From positions 186,001 to 250,000 of the forward strand of contig NZ_JOEI01000007.1 in assembly GCF_000718095.1 (NCBI RefSeq): a stretch of DNA of 64,000 bases. Reading direction: 5' to 3'. A model generated the notes under the pieces. It was not told the origin of the DNA. It saw only the letters and a program-made list of their open reading frames with translations, and made no database searches. The DNA is from Streptomyces scopuliridis RB72. GTDB taxonomy: Bacteria; Actinomycetota; Actinomycetes; Streptomycetales; Streptomycetaceae. The first letter of the stretch is position 1; each line of letters starts with the position of its first letter. Positions 50,449 through 59,577 of the stretch are shown here, one piece after another. The position numbers and the translations under genes were made by a program.

Positions 50449-50612
50449 TCCGCCAGCCCCCGCAGTCCGACGGCGACGCGCTCCACCAACTCGCGTGTGG
50501 GCTCGGGAAAATCCGGCGGCACCCAATCCGGGTCCCATCGCACATAATCCTGGCCCCCGCCCGATGTCGCCGGCTTGTCGATCTCTTCGATCGAGAGTGA
50601 ATCCCTAGCCAT
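50445..50612 (-). CDS. tiny hypothetical acidic protein
   Basis: A 55-residue protein from ATG 50612: DSLSIEEIDKPATSGGGQ, then DYVRWDPDWVPPDFPEPTRE and a C-terminal helix (LVERVAVGLRGLAE). It has a GAGG ribosome site 10 bp upstream. Aromatic-Pro middle part and small size recall secondary-metabolite precursor or regulator peptides, but no family is recognised and no modification enzyme is near. Confidence 0.55.
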   Translation of the reverse strand: MARDSLSIEEIDKPATSGGGQDYVRWDPDWVPPDFPEPTRELVERVAVGLRGLAE

Positions 50613-50797
50613 AGGTGCGAGTCCTCGCCTCTTCGTGTGCAATTCCTTGTTTCTACACCCGAAGTGACCTTTACTCACTACTCCGCATGGGGAAATCTCA
50701 GTGACAACCCATATGGAACAAAGGGGAGTTGAACGCATGAGCGAGCCCGCCTTCTCCGCGCGCCTCGCCCGCTCCGTCACCGGCTCCGGCGCCCGCC

Positions 50798-52282
50798 CTA
50801 CGTCCGCGGCTTCGCCACCCGTTCCAGCACCAGATATCCGCCCGCCTCTCCCGCGACCGTATAAGTGGCCCGTGGATGCAGCCGCTTCGCGTACGCCACC
50901 GGATCACCGACCCACCCCCGCCCGTTGTTGAGCGCGATGTAGTCCGGGGTGATGCCCCGCGTACCGCCCACCCAGAAGACCCGGCAGCGCGAGGTGAGCC
51001 GGCTGATGGGCCCCACGTTGGCCTCGACCGTCGCATCGTCGGGGATACGGTCCAGCAGCCTCTCCGCCGCCCTCACCTCGGGCCGGACCCGGTACGCGTC
51101 CGGTTCGGCCAGCGCCGACAGCGGCAGCGACGTCGTCAGCGCGAGCGCCGCGCCCGCGACCGCCGCCGGCAGGTGGCGCGCGTACGAACGCAGCCAGGGG
51201 CGAGCGCCGCGACGGGCCCGCTCGGCTGCGTCGACCAGCGCGAGCGTCACGATGGGCATCAGCACGGCGCTGTAGTGCCAGTCCGTGCCCCAGTAGTGGT
51301 CGTCCGACGACAGAAAGCGCCAGCCGAGCGTGGGCAGGGCGATCAGCATCAGCGGGGAGCGCAGCGCGAGAAGCCCGGTGGTCGGCAGCAGGAGCCAGAG
51401 GAGGGTACGGAACTTGGTGTCGATGCCGTCGAGGGGGCCGCTCCCGCCGTCGACCTTGACCCAGTAGTCGTACGTGTCGGCCGAGTTGAAAGCCGGTATG
51501 ACGAACGCGAACGTGAGCACCGCGGCGACCACCGCCAGCGCCGCCACCGCCAGCGCGTCCGGCACGATACGGGGGGCCGTACGCCGCGCCCGCACCGCCA
51601 CGACCAGCGCGATCGCGGCGGCGGTCAGCCCCAGGTCCTCCTTCACCAGCACCAGCGGCAGCGCCCACCACAGCGCGGCCCGCCAGCGGTGCGCCAGCAG
51701 CGCTTCGAGGGAGAAGGCGATCAGCGGGACCGCGAAGGCGATCTCGTGGAAGTCGAACTCGACCGCCCGCTGCACACCCCACGACAGGCCGTACCCCACA
51801 CCGATCGCCAGCCCCGGCCACCGGCCCAGCAGACGCGCCGCGACGCGGGTGACGGGGATGGCGGAGAGCGCGAACAGCGCGGCCTGGGCGACCAGCAGCG
51901 TGATGGGCGTAGGAAAGAGCCGGTACGCGGGGGCCAGCAGCGCGGTGACGGGGCTGAAGTGATCGCCGAGGATGTTCACGCCGGGCCCCTTGAGGTCGGC
52001 GACCGGGGCCCGCAGCTGCGCGTACGCGCGTATCACCTGCTCGAAGATGCCCAGGTCCCAGGACATCGTGCGCAGTTGCCGGTATCTGCATATGGACAGC
52101 GCGGCGTACGCGCAGAACAGGAGCACGGCGACGACGTACGGATCACGGACCCGGACGGACCGCGCCGGGCTCGCGGCCTGTTCGGGAAGCGGCGTGGACG
52201 GGGGCGGGGAAGAGGGCGTGGAGACGGCGGACGGCGGGCTCGGCGTGCCGTTTTCGGGCAGGGCGAGGCTGACTCCGTGCAT
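50798..52282 (-). CDS. DUF2079 multi-pass membrane protein
   Basis: A 494-residue membrane protein with a Pro/Ser-rich cytoplasmic N-terminus, about ten hydrophobic helices and a soluble C-terminal domain (from ~385). Family marks: TMSWDLGIFEQVIRAYAQLR with an essential Asp-Leu-Gly, GDHFSPVTALLAP, and EFDFHEIAFAVP. DUF2079 proteins resemble GT-C glycosyltransferases; substrate unknown. Start ATG 52282. Between tiny genes and the sigma-factor operon, no obvious operon partner. Confidence 0.9.
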   Translation of the reverse strand: MHGVSLALPENGTPSPPSAVSTPSSPPPSTPLPEQAASPARSVRVRDPYVVAVLLFCAYAALSICRYRQLRTMSWDLGIFEQVIRAYAQLRAPVADLKGPGVNILGDHFSPVTALLAPAYRLFPTPITLLVAQAALFALSAIPVTRVAARLLGRWPGLAIGVGYGLSWGVQRAVEFDFHEIAFAVPLIAFSLEALLAHRWRAALWWALPLVLVKEDLGLTAAAIALVVAVRARRTAPRIVPDALAVAALAVVAAVLTFAFVIPAFNSADTYDYWVKVDGGSGPLDGIDTKFRTLLWLLLPTTGLLALRSPLMLIALPTLGWRFLSSDDHYWGTDWHYSAVLMPIVTLALVDAAERARRGARPWLRSYARHLPAAVAGAALALTTSLPLSALAEPDAYRVRPEVRAAERLLDRIPDDATVEANVGPISRLTSRCRVFWVGGTRGITPDYIALNNGRGWVGDPVAYAKRLHPRATYTVAGEAGGYLVLERVAKPRT

Positions 52283-52329
52283 GGGTGTGGGGTCTCTCTA
52301 TGAGTATGCGCCGGTGAACCGGACAGGAC

Positions 52330-52776
52330 CTATTCGGCCGACGGCATGGAGATGCCCGCGCCGGAGGGCGGCACCGTGAGCGACGGCGTGATGCTGGGCG
52401 TGCCGGACGGCACTCCGCCGCCCGGTGAGCCGGTGGACACCTCGACGGACGTGGTCAGACGGGACGGCGAGGCGAACTGGCTACGGGTCGGCAGCGGATT
52501 GGACGGCGACGCGGACTGCGACGGGGTGACCGAGGGGACAGGACGGGCGGGCGGCTGCTCGGAGGTGAGGTTCAGCGCGGCGACCGCGCTCGCTCCGCTC
52601 AGCACACACACCGCGCACGCGGCGGCGAGGGCCAGCGTCGTACGCCGCCGCCGCGTCCCGCGTGCTTCGATCTCCTCGACGGGCAGCGGCAGCACCTGCC
52701 GCCCGCCCCGGTCCGCGGCGTGTTTGAGCGCGGCGGACAGGGGATCCTCTCCGCCACTTCGATGGAACTCAGGCAC
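52330..52776 (-). CDS. membrane partner of SigE-family sigma factor
   Basis: A 148-residue single-pass protein: ~45 cytoplasmic residues (PEFHRSGGEDPLSAALKHAA), one membrane helix (TTLALAAACAVCVLSGASAV), and an exported Ser/Thr/Pro-rich tail. GTG start at 52776 overlaps the sigma-factor gene by 8 bp. The layout matches anti-sigma or sigma-associated membrane proteins, but no zinc anti-sigma motif (HxxxCxxC) is present, so an anti-sigma role is uncertain. Confidence 0.78.
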   Translation of the reverse strand: MPEFHRSGGEDPLSAALKHAADRGGRQVLPLPVEEIEARGTRRRRTTLALAAACAVCVLSGASAVAALNLTSEQPPARPVPSVTPSQSASPSNPLPTRSQFASPSRLTTSVEVSTGSPGGGVPSGTPSITPSLTVPPSGAGISMPSAE

Positions 52777-53284
52777 CGTGCTCCTCCTCGGAGGTGTCGG
52801 AGGCGGGTGAGTCGTCGAGCCCGGCCGCGAGCGCGGCCCTGGCCCGGGACAGATGAGTCTTGACGGTTCCGGTCGAGATCCCGGCCTCTGCCGCCACCTG
52901 CTCGACCGTCAGGTCGCACACGTAGTGCAGGACCGTCACCAGACGCTGTCGCTCCGACAGTTGCTGGAGTGCGGAGACGAGGGCGACCGTGCCCGGCTCG
53001 GGAGCGGCCAGGGTGTGCGGTTCGCTTCCGCTGTACCGCCGCCAGGCCTCCAGGGCCCGGCCGCGCCTGCGCCACCGGCTGACCGCCAGCCGGAACGCGA
53101 CGGTACGGATCCACGCCTCGGGTCCCGCGTCCCTGTCCAGCTTCGCCCGGCGGCCCCAGGCTCGTACGAAGGCTTCCTGCACCACGTCCTGAGCCTCGTG
53201 AAGGTCTCCGGTCATCAGGTACACCTGTCCCACCAGCTGCTGAACGGAGTGAGCGTAGAACTCCTCAAACTCCTCGACGGTCAT
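52769..53284 (-). CDS. SigE-family ECF RNA polymerase sigma factor
   Basis: A 171-residue ECF sigma factor: the N-terminal FEEFYAHSVQQLVGQVYLMT and DLHEAQDVVQEAFVRAW form region 2, and LSERQRLVTVLHYVCDLTVE with VAAEAGISTGTVKTHLSRAR forms region 4. This is the SigE/SigM-type subgroup common in Streptomyces. Co-transcribed with the downstream membrane protein. Confidence 0.93.
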   Translation of the reverse strand: MTVEEFEEFYAHSVQQLVGQVYLMTGDLHEAQDVVQEAFVRAWGRRAKLDRDAGPEAWIRTVAFRLAVSRWRRRGRALEAWRRYSGSEPHTLAAPEPGTVALVSALQQLSERQRLVTVLHYVCDLTVEQVAAEAGISTGTVKTHLSRARAALAAGLDDSPASDTSEEEHGA

Positions 53285-53397
53285 GCGGCTCCCAGGACGT
53301 GGTCAGATCTCAAGGGGTATACGCATGGGGCGGAGATCCGGTTGACACCGGTCCGCGAATATTTTCCGTACCCGTCGCGCACAGAGCCCGGACATGC

Positions 53398-53438
53398 CGA
53401 AGGCCCGGCCCCGCGCAGTGCGCCGGGCCGGGCCTTCG
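53398..53438. terminator. terminator after rodlin 1
   Basis: A perfect 13-bp stem CGAAGGCCCGGCC (53398-53410) with 53426-53438 and a 15-nt loop, directly downstream of the minus-strand rodlin gene. Confidence 0.82.
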
Positions 53439-53445
53439 AGTGGGG

Positions 53446-53853
53446 TCAGCGGTTGCCGACACCGTTCCCGGACAGAACCGGGATGTCGTCCAGAATGTGC
53501 GACAGCGCCTCGTCGCCCTTAGCCTGCGTCGAGTTCTCGACACACTGCTGGTTCTGCGGGGAGGACAGCACGTTGATGTCCTGGACCGCGATCGGCACGG
53601 CGCCGATGAGGGAGCCGACGTTCGCCTTGAGCGGCAGACCGACACAGGGCTTGTTCAGCGAGCCCTGGACCAGGCCCAGCTGCGGGCTCATGTCGCCCTT
53701 GGTGGACTGGTTGCCGAAGGCCTGCTTCGCACCGTTGCCGCTGAGCGACGTGGTGCCCGAGTCGTCACCGATGGCAAGCGCCGGCGACGCGGCGGCAGCC
53801 GTGGCTCCGACGATCGACGCCGCTACAGCGGCGGTTGCCCACAGCTTCTTCAT
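53446..53853 (-). CDS. rodlin 1
   Basis: A 135-residue secreted rodlin. Signal peptide [20 protein letters not shown] then ASPALA cleavage; mature part with [20 protein letters not shown], two Cys (KPCVGLP, QQCVENS), and the rodlin end [15 protein letters not shown]. Rodlins assemble with chaplins into the rodlet layer of aerial hyphae and spores. Its 3' half is nearly identical in DNA to rodlin 2 but the 5' half is not. Confidence 0.93.
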   Translation of the reverse strand: MKKLWATAAVAASIVGATAAAASPALAIGDDSGTTSLSGNGAKQAFGNQSTKGDMSPQLGLVQGSLNKPCVGLPLKANVGSLIGAVPIAVQDINVLSSPQNQQCVENSTQAKGDEALSHILDDIPVLSGNGVGNR

Positions 53854-54025
53854 TTAAATACCTTTCCGGAAAGTCGGACTCCACCGGTGGAGTCCGACTC
53901 GTTCAACTCGCTCACGGATGGATTAGTTTCGACGCTTCCACCGAATGGCGTAATCCAATGTCAGAGAAAAAGGCCGGCACACCGCGCAATTCAGCGGCGG
54001 CCGACCTGGCAGCCCAGCCGATCTC

Positions 54026-54436
54026 TCAGCGGTTGCCGGTGCCGTTCCCGGACAGAATCGGGATGTTGTCCAGAATGTGCGACAGCGCCTCGTCGCCCTT
54101 CGCCTGCGTCGAGTTCTCGACACACTGCTGGTTCTGCGGCGAGGACAGGACGTTGATGTCCTGGACCGCGATCGGCACGAGGCCCAGCAGGGCACCGGCG
54201 TTCGCCTTGGCCGGAAGTGCGATACAGGGCTTGTTCAGCGAGCCCTGGATGAGGGCGATCTGCGGGCTCATGTTGCCGTGGGTCGCCATGTTGCCGTATG
54301 CCTGCGTGGCGAAGTTCCCGCTGGCGGACGTGGTGCCACCGTCGTTGCCGACGGCGAGCGCGGTGGGCGCGGCGGCGGCGGAAACGCCGACCACGGAGGT
54401 GGTGACGGCCAGACCGGCCATGACCTTCTTGATCAC
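54026..54436 (-). CDS. rodlin 2
   Basis: A 136-residue secreted rodlin: signal MIKKVMAGLAVTTSVVGVSA then a short Ala/Pro stretch, NDGGTTSASGNFATQAYGNM, two Cys in the same places as rodlin 1, and LSHILDNIPILSGNGTGNR. Divergent from rodlin 3 with a 252-bp promoter gap, the arrangement of rdlA and rdlB in S. coelicolor. Confidence 0.93.
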   Translation of the reverse strand: MIKKVMAGLAVTTSVVGVSAAAAPTALAVGNDGGTTSASGNFATQAYGNMATHGNMSPQIALIQGSLNKPCIALPAKANAGALLGLVPIAVQDINVLSSPQNQQCVENSTQAKGDEALSHILDNIPILSGNGTGNR

Positions 54437-54688
54437 GATGAGTCCCCTTCTGAAGGAAGCCCCAAAGTCCCCGGGGCTACTGGTGCAACTCCGGACCCCG
54501 GGTTTGGTTCCGGCCCTTCACTCCAACGGCGTATTACCGGGGATCAACAGGGCCGCCATTCCCGGGAAAACCACGGGACAATGCCGTGCTCACCGGCAAG
54601 CCGATCGAGTGAAGCAGCGGAACCAAACAGCTGGTGACCGGTTGTGCAGGTCGCTCCGCATGCATTCTTTGATGAAAAGGAACACATC

Positions 54689-55099
54689 GTGATCAAGAAG
54701 TTTATGGTCGGCGCGGCCGTCGCCGTCTCGGTGGTCGGTGTCACGGCCGCGGCGGCGCCGGCGTTCGCCATCGGCAATGACGAGGGCACCACCTCCCTAA
54801 GTGGAAACGGCGCCAAGGAAGCCTTCGGCAACCAGTCCACGAAGGGCGACCTGAGCCCCCAGGCGGAGCTGATCCAGGGCTCGCTGAACGACCTGTGCCT
54901 CGGAGTGCCGGTCAAGGCCAACGTCGGCCCGCTGTTCGGTCTCCTCCTGCCGGTCGCGGTCCAGGACGTCAACGTCCTGTCCAACCCGCAGAACCAGCAG
55001 TGTGCGGAGAACTCCACCCAGGCCAAGGGCGACGAGCCGCTGTCGCACATCCTGGACGACATCCCGGTTCTGTCCGGGAACGGCGCGGGCAACCGCTGA
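54689..55099 (+). CDS. rodlin 3
   Basis: A 136-residue secreted rodlin on the opposite strand. GTG start at 54689 after AAAAGGAACACATC; signal IKKFMVGAAVAVSVVGVTAA then APAFA; mature part with [20 protein letters not shown], Cys in DLCLGVP and QQCAENS, and [19 protein letters not shown]. More diverged from rodlins 1 and 2 than they are from each other at the 3' end. Followed by a strong terminator. Confidence 0.93.
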   Translation: MIKKFMVGAAVAVSVVGVTAAAAPAFAIGNDEGTTSLSGNGAKEAFGNQSTKGDLSPQAELIQGSLNDLCLGVPVKANVGPLFGLLLPVAVQDVNVLSNPQNQQCAENSTQAKGDEPLSHILDDIPVLSGNGAGNR

Positions 55100-55118
55100 T
55101 CCCGCACCTCCCGCACCA

Positions 55119-55162
55119 CGTACGGGCCGGCAGGGGCAACGGAGCCCCGGCCGGCCCGTACG
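55119..55162 (+). terminator. terminator after rodlin 3; chaplin leader follows
   Basis: A perfect 12-bp stem CGTACGGGCCGG (55119-55130) with 55151-55162, extended inside by GGGGC/GCCCC. The gene-free gap continues to 55416 and also has a small hairpin TCCCGGA/TCCGGGA near 55213-55232. I see no clear promoter, but the short chaplin must start here. Confidence 0.8.
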
Positions 55163-55416
55163 GCGTTTCTGACGGCGAATTGAGGATGCGGCGGAAGTGC
55201 GGAATACTGCCAAATCCCGGATGCATTCCGGGATGCGCAGCAAAGAAAACATTATCGGGGCAATCGAGTGAAGAAACTACTACCGCATTCCCGGACAGTT
55301 TCTTCGGCACCGCGTAATCGTTGGACCTCCAGCAGCGGACGTGTGAGCCGGAAAAGCCGTGCTCGCGTTCCACGAAAGCCGTGCGGACGTATTCGCCGCT
55401 GCGGAAAGGGCTCAAG

Positions 55417-55650
55417 ATGAAGTGCAAGAAGGCCGCAACGGTCGTCGCAGGCCTGCTCCTGGCCATGGGTGCCGCTGCCCCGGCCATGGCCGACGCCGAG
55501 GCGGAGGGTGTAGCCGCCAACTCCCCGGGTGTCCTCTCCGGCAATGTTGTTCAGGTTCCTGTGAACATCCCGGTCAACGTGTGCGGTAACACCGTCAACA
55601 TCGTCGCCCTGCTGAACCCGGCCGCAGGCAACGTCTGCATCAACAAGTGA
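55417..55650 (+). CDS. short chaplin
   Basis: A 77-residue secreted chaplin: signal MKCKKAATVVAGLLLAMGAA with a cut after APAMA, then one chaplin domain (NSPGVLSGNVVQVPVNIPVN, VCGNTVNIVALLNPAAGN) with the two conserved Cys. Short chaplins self-assemble into amphipathic surface fibres that let hyphae leave the aqueous layer. Start ATG 55417; the upstream in-frame extension is not needed. Confidence 0.94.
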   Translation: MKCKKAATVVAGLLLAMGAAAPAMADAEAEGVAANSPGVLSGNVVQVPVNIPVNVCGNTVNIVALLNPAAGNVCINK

Positions 55651-55679
55651 CGTTGTAGGCATCCCACCGGGTGTTCTCT

Positions 55680-55720
55680 GCCGGTCCCGGGGCGCGAGCG
55701 ACTCGCGCCCCGGGACCGGC
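55680..55720 (+). terminator. 19-bp terminator between chaplin genes
   Basis: A perfect 19-bp stem (GCCGGTCCCGGGGCGCGAG and complement) with a 3-nt loop, 29 bp after the short chaplin. Confidence 0.88.
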
Positions 55721-55787
55721 CTCAGTTGGCACCGATTTCAACCAGCGACCACTGCTTGCCGCGATTGGCGGGCAGGAGGAGAACCAG

Positions 55788-56753
55788 ATGCGAGATCTCA
55801 TCAGTAAAGGACTGCTCACCGCCGCCGCGGCGTCGAGTGTCCTCTCCATGAGCGGCGGTTACGCCCAGGCGGTGGACGCCGACGGGGCGGCCGTCGGCTC
55901 ACCGGGCGTGCTGTCCGGGAACAACATTCAGGTGCCTCTGGAGATCCCGGTCAATGTCTGCGGGAATACGGTGGATCCGATCGGGGTACTCAACCCGGCT
56001 TTCGGCAATGCCTGCGCCAATACGTCGAGCGCGCCGAAGCACGCGTCGCATCCGGCTCCCGCGCCCCACTCGGACCCCGCACCGCACTCGGACCCGGCGC
56101 CCCACGCGGCTCCCCCCGCGCAGGGGGCTCCCCCGGCGCACGCGACGCGGCCGGCTCCCGAGGCGGACGACAACGTCACACCGGCGGCCCCGCCCCACAG
56201 TCACGCGCCGCACCACGGCGCGCCGGGCCACGCGTCCCCGGGCGGGTACCACGACGAGGCCGCCAGCTCCACGCACGCCTCCGGCGTCGCCGCCGGCTCG
56301 CCGGGCGTGCTCACGGGCAACGTCCTGGAGACCGTCCTCGACATCCCGCTGAACATCTGCGGCAACTCGGTGGATCTGATCGGCGTCCTCAACCCGGCCT
56401 TCGGCAACTTCTGTGCGAACGGCACCCCGGAGGCGCCCCACGGAACCCCCGGCACCCCCGGATCTCCGGCGGCCCCCGAAGCCCCCGAGGCCCCCGAAAC
56501 CGCCACGCCGCCGGACGACCGCGCCGTGGACCCGGCCTCCCCCGCCACGCATCCGCGGACCCCGGCCCCCCGGGGTTCCTCCGAAGCGATCCTGCCCGCC
56601 TCGATGCCCATGCCCACAGTCCCCGACGAGCTCGCTCAGCTGGCCTCCACCGGCAGTGATCTGAACCTGCTCGCCATGGGCGCCGCCAGCGCCGGTCTGC
56701 TGCTCGGTGGCGGAATCCTCTACCGCCGCAGCACCGCCGCCTCGCGCGTCTGA
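55788..56753 (+). CDS. long chaplin with two chaplin domains and sorting signal
   Basis: A 321-residue cell-wall protein: signal peptide with AQAVDADG; chaplin domain 1 (GSPGVLSGNNIQVPLEIPVN, VCGNTVDPIGVLNPAFGNAC); a His/Pro/Ala-rich linker (~75-160) with PHSDPAPHSDPAPH repeats; chaplin domain 2 (GSPGVLTGNVLETVLDIPLN, ICGNSVDLIGVLNPAFGNFC); a Pro/Glu linker; LASTG sorting motif, hydrophobic helix and RRSTAASRV tail. Class E sortases cut LAxTG and link it to peptidoglycan. Start ATG 55788 after GGAGGAGAACC. Confidence 0.93.
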   Translation: MRDLISKGLLTAAAASSVLSMSGGYAQAVDADGAAVGSPGVLSGNNIQVPLEIPVNVCGNTVDPIGVLNPAFGNACANTSSAPKHASHPAPAPHSDPAPHSDPAPHAAPPAQGAPPAHATRPAPEADDNVTPAAPPHSHAPHHGAPGHASPGGYHDEAASSTHASGVAAGSPGVLTGNVLETVLDIPLNICGNSVDLIGVLNPAFGNFCANGTPEAPHGTPGTPGSPAAPEAPEAPETATPPDDRAVDPASPATHPRTPAPRGSSEAILPASMPMPTVPDELAQLASTGSDLNLLAMGAASAGLLLGGGILYRRSTAASRV

Positions 56754-56768
56754 CGGCGTATCCGCCCT

Positions 56769-56798
56769 GCCGGGAGAATCACGACGGATTCTCCCGGC
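56769..56798 (+). terminator. terminator after the long chaplin
   Basis: A perfect 12-bp stem GCCGGGAGAATC (56769-56780) with 56787-56798 and a 6-nt loop. Confidence 0.85.
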
Positions 56799-56851
56799 CG
56801 ACTTGTTCCCGCCCCACGACGCCCCGTCCCCGCCCGGCCCGGGACGGCCCG

Positions 56852-58120
56852 TCAGGACAGTCTCGGCTCCCCCACCGGCGCCGACGAGGCCTGCCGCTGG
56901 CGGACCGTGACGAGCGATCCGCCGCGTGCCCCGAGCCGCCGCCGCACCCCCGCCACCAGCCGCTCCGCGGTGTACGCCGCCCCGTACACGAACCGCATCG
57001 AGGGCCCGAAGGACGGGGCGCTCAGCAGTCCGGCGACGAACAGCCCCGGGTACGAGGACTCGAAGACCGCGCTCGCCTCGGGCGCGCTGCTCGGGCGCAC
57101 CGTCCGCATCCCGGCCCGCAGCTCGCGGTCGACCAGGCCGAGCCGTTCGAGCCCCGGGGTGAATCCGGTGGCGGCGATGACATGGTCCGTGTCCACGGTC
57201 CCGACCCGGCCCGTGGTGGCGACCAGTTCCAGCCGTACGCGCCCGTCCACCCGGACCGCGCCCGCCACGCTCTCGCCCAGCCGGACGTCCACCGCGGACT
57301 CGAAGCGGTCCCGCAGCCACCACGCGCCGGCCGGGCCGAGCGCCGAGGTGAAGACCCGGGCCCGGGTCGTCTCGGGCAGTCTGCGGAAGATGCCCGGGGT
57401 CTCCGCGTAGAGGTAGTTCTTCCATCCGCAGCCCAGTCCGGTGTGCGGAGCACGGGCCGCCTCCAGGGCGGGGCGCTGCCGGGGCGGCGGCAGGGTGTTC
57501 CAGTTCAGTCGGTCCGACCGGGCCACCACCCGTACGACGGTGCCCTGTTCGGCGAGGAGCGCGGCGGTCTCCAGGGCGGCCTGCCCGGCGCCGATGACCG
57601 TCACGTCCCGGCCCTCGAAGCGCGCCAGATCGGCGTGGTGGCTGCTGTGCGACACCTGTTCCGAGGAGAGTCCGCGCAGCGGGGCGGGGATGTCGGTGAA
57701 GGGCATCACCCCGACCGCGAGCGCCACCGTACGGGCGAGGATCGTGGTCCCGTCGTCGGTGTCGAGCCGGAAGCCGCCGGGGCAGGCCCGTACGGACGTG
57801 ATCGTACGTTCGTCGACCGGCGGGGCCGCGCGCTCCGCGAACCACAGGCCGTACGAGGCGAAGAAGCCGACGGGCAGCGGGGAGGCGTGCCGTACCTCCA
57901 CCCCCTGGGTCCTGGCGTAGGCGGCCAGGCTGAACGCGCCCTTCGGGTCGGAGAGGTTCGACGCCCATGGTTCGGACTTCAGGAACATGCCGGGCGGCAT
58001 ATGGTCCCGCCACGAGGCCATGGGCCTGCCGAACACCCGCAGATCGAGGCCGGCCGCCGCCGCGTGGGCGGCGATGGAGAGTCCGTAGGGGCCGGCGCCC
58101 ACAACTACCAGGTCGTACAT
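56852..58120 (-). CDS. FAD-dependent oxidoreductase (lysine/ornithine-monooxygenase-like)
   Basis: A 422-residue flavoprotein: FAD site VVVGAGPYGLSIAAH at the start, then WRDHMPPGMFLKSEPWASN, NAD(P)H site VIGAGQAALETAALLAEQG, and ATGFTPGLERLG. Closest to SidA/IucD-like and BVMO-like N-hydroxylases by memory. Start ATG 58120. It follows the ATP-grasp gene on the same strand by 68 bp and may act on its product. Confidence 0.83.
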   Translation of the reverse strand: MYDLVVVGAGPYGLSIAAHAAAAGLDLRVFGRPMASWRDHMPPGMFLKSEPWASNLSDPKGAFSLAAYARTQGVEVRHASPLPVGFFASYGLWFAERAAPPVDERTITSVRACPGGFRLDTDDGTTILARTVALAVGVMPFTDIPAPLRGLSSEQVSHSSHHADLARFEGRDVTVIGAGQAALETAALLAEQGTVVRVVARSDRLNWNTLPPPRQRPALEAARAPHTGLGCGWKNYLYAETPGIFRRLPETTRARVFTSALGPAGAWWLRDRFESAVDVRLGESVAGAVRVDGRVRLELVATTGRVGTVDTDHVIAATGFTPGLERLGLVDRELRAGMRTVRPSSAPEASAVFESSYPGLFVAGLLSAPSFGPSMRFVYGAAYTAERLVAGVRRRLGARGGSLVTVRQRQASSAPVGEPRLS

Positions 58121-58188
58121 CGTGTGTCCCGCTCTCTGTGTCGCACGTTCGGACAGGGGCTTTTCTTGGGTGGTTGACGGACGGTTCA

Positions 58189-59577
58189 TCAGGGCGCCTG
58201 CGAGACAGGGGGGCGCGGATTCGCGCGGTTCCTGCCGCGCCCCCGCTGCCGTACGGGGGACGTACGGGGCCGGTCGGAGCCGGCCGTACGCCGTCCGGGC
58301 AGCACCCGTCTGAGCCTGCGCCAGCCGCGCCGTACGACATGCAGCACCCACGCGACGGCCATGGCGTACGCGGGCAGCGGATCGTCCAGCGCGAACCACG
58401 CGGCCTCCGTGGACCGGGGCAGCGACACGCCGCGCCCGCTCCGGCGGACGCCCCAGGAGCGGAAGGGCGTGAGAAGGGAGGACCGCAGGGACGCGAGGAA
58501 GGACAGCAGGGCGTAGTTCTCCACCACGAAGGTCCTGCCGTGCGCCGCCTCCTGCGCGGGGACGGTCCGGCCGGTGAGATCCAGGTGCTGCGCCCGTACG
58601 ACATCGGTGCCCGACCGGTCGGTGAAGAGCCGGAACTGCGCGCCGGGCCGGGGGTTGAAGTCGAGCAGGTGGTAGGCGCCGGTGGCGGTGTCGAGCCGGA
58701 AGTCGAGATCGAGGATCCCCCGGTAGCCGAGCGCCGAGACCATCTGACGGGCCATCCGCTCGACCGCCGGGTTCGGCAGCCATCGCCCCACCGCGGTCAG
58801 TCCGGCCCCCACCGGCCAGGATCGTTCCTTCCGTCCGGCGGCGCCGATCAGACACTCGGCGCCACCGCCGCTGTAGCCGTGGAAGAACCAGTCCAGGTCC
58901 CGGCCCTGCGGCAGGAATTCCTGGAGCAGCAGCCGGCTTCCCGCCTCGGCGCTGCGCCCGTACAACTCGCGGGCCTCCTGCGGGGAGCGTACGACCAGGG
59001 TGGAGCGCAGCCCGGTCCCCTCCGGGAGGAGCCACGGCCGGCTCCACTTCGCGACCACGGGCAGCCCCAGCGACCAGGCGGCCGCCGCGGCCTCCTCGGC
59101 GCCGGAGGGGATGACGGTGCGCGGGTGGGGGATGCCGAGCGTGCCGCAGATGCCGACCAGCTCCGCCTTGTCGGCCACCCGTTCGGGCAGTCCTGACGGC
59201 TGTTCAGGGAGCAGATAGCGGCCGTCGAGCCGCTCCCGCAGCCGGCCGACCGCGATCGCGCTCAGATCGTCCATGGCGATGAGCACGGGCGGGGTGGTGA
59301 GCCGGTCCGCGATCCGGAGCAGCAGCCGCTGAATCTCCGCCAGATCCGAAGGCTCCGTCAGATTCGTGGGGTGGTCGGGCCGTAGATGCGCCCGGCGCAG
59401 ATAGCGGGAGCGTCCCACGGGGCTGCGCGCGGCCTCGATCACCGCGTGGACCTCGATCCCGGCGCGGCCAAGGGATCTGACGGCGCCAAGGGTGCCGTGG
59501 TGGAACGGGTTGCGGTCGAGCCTCATGAGTACGGCGGGGACTCGGGTGTCAAAGCTCGGCACGGTGATGTCCTTCAT
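58189..59577 (-). CDS. ATP-grasp carboxylate-amine ligase-like protein
   Basis: A 462-residue protein: an N-terminal domain with VLMRLDRNPFHHGTLGAVRS, the ATP-grasp core with VADKAELVGICGTLGIPHPR, LPVVAKWSRPW, LLLQEFLPQGRDLDWFFHGY and the metal site LDLDFRLD...LLDFNPRPGAQ, then a basic Pro/Arg-rich tail. Such enzymes join a carboxylate and an amine at ATP cost. Substrates unknown. Start ATG 59577. Same direction as the FAD oxidoreductase. Confidence 0.85.
   Translation of the reverse strand: MKDITVPSFDTRVPAVLMRLDRNPFHHGTLGAVRSLGRAGIEVHAVIEAARSPVGRSRYLRRAHLRPDHPTNLTEPSDLAEIQRLLLRIADRLTTPPVLIAMDDLSAIAVGRLRERLDGRYLLPEQPSGLPERVADKAELVGICGTLGIPHPRTVIPSGAEEAAAAAWSLGLPVVAKWSRPWLLPEGTGLRSTLVVRSPQEARELYGRSAEAGSRLLLQEFLPQGRDLDWFFHGYSGGGAECLIGAAGRKERSWPVGAGLTAVGRWLPNPAVERMARQMVSALGYRGILDLDFRLDTATGAYHLLDFNPRPGAQFRLFTDRSGTDVVRAQHLDLTGRTVPAQEAAHGRTFVVENYALLSFLASLRSSLLTPFRSWGVRRSGRGVSLPRSTEAAWFALDDPLPAYAMAVAWVLHVVRRGWRRLRRVLPGRRTAGSDRPRTSPVRQRGRGRNRANPRPPVSQAP

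Noticed and set aside
50737..50931. 64-codon plus-strand frame with a good ribosome site (GGGGAG)
   Set aside because: Most of it is antisense to the end of the DUF2079 gene and has shadow-like Pro/Arg composition; perhaps a remnant of a gene start.
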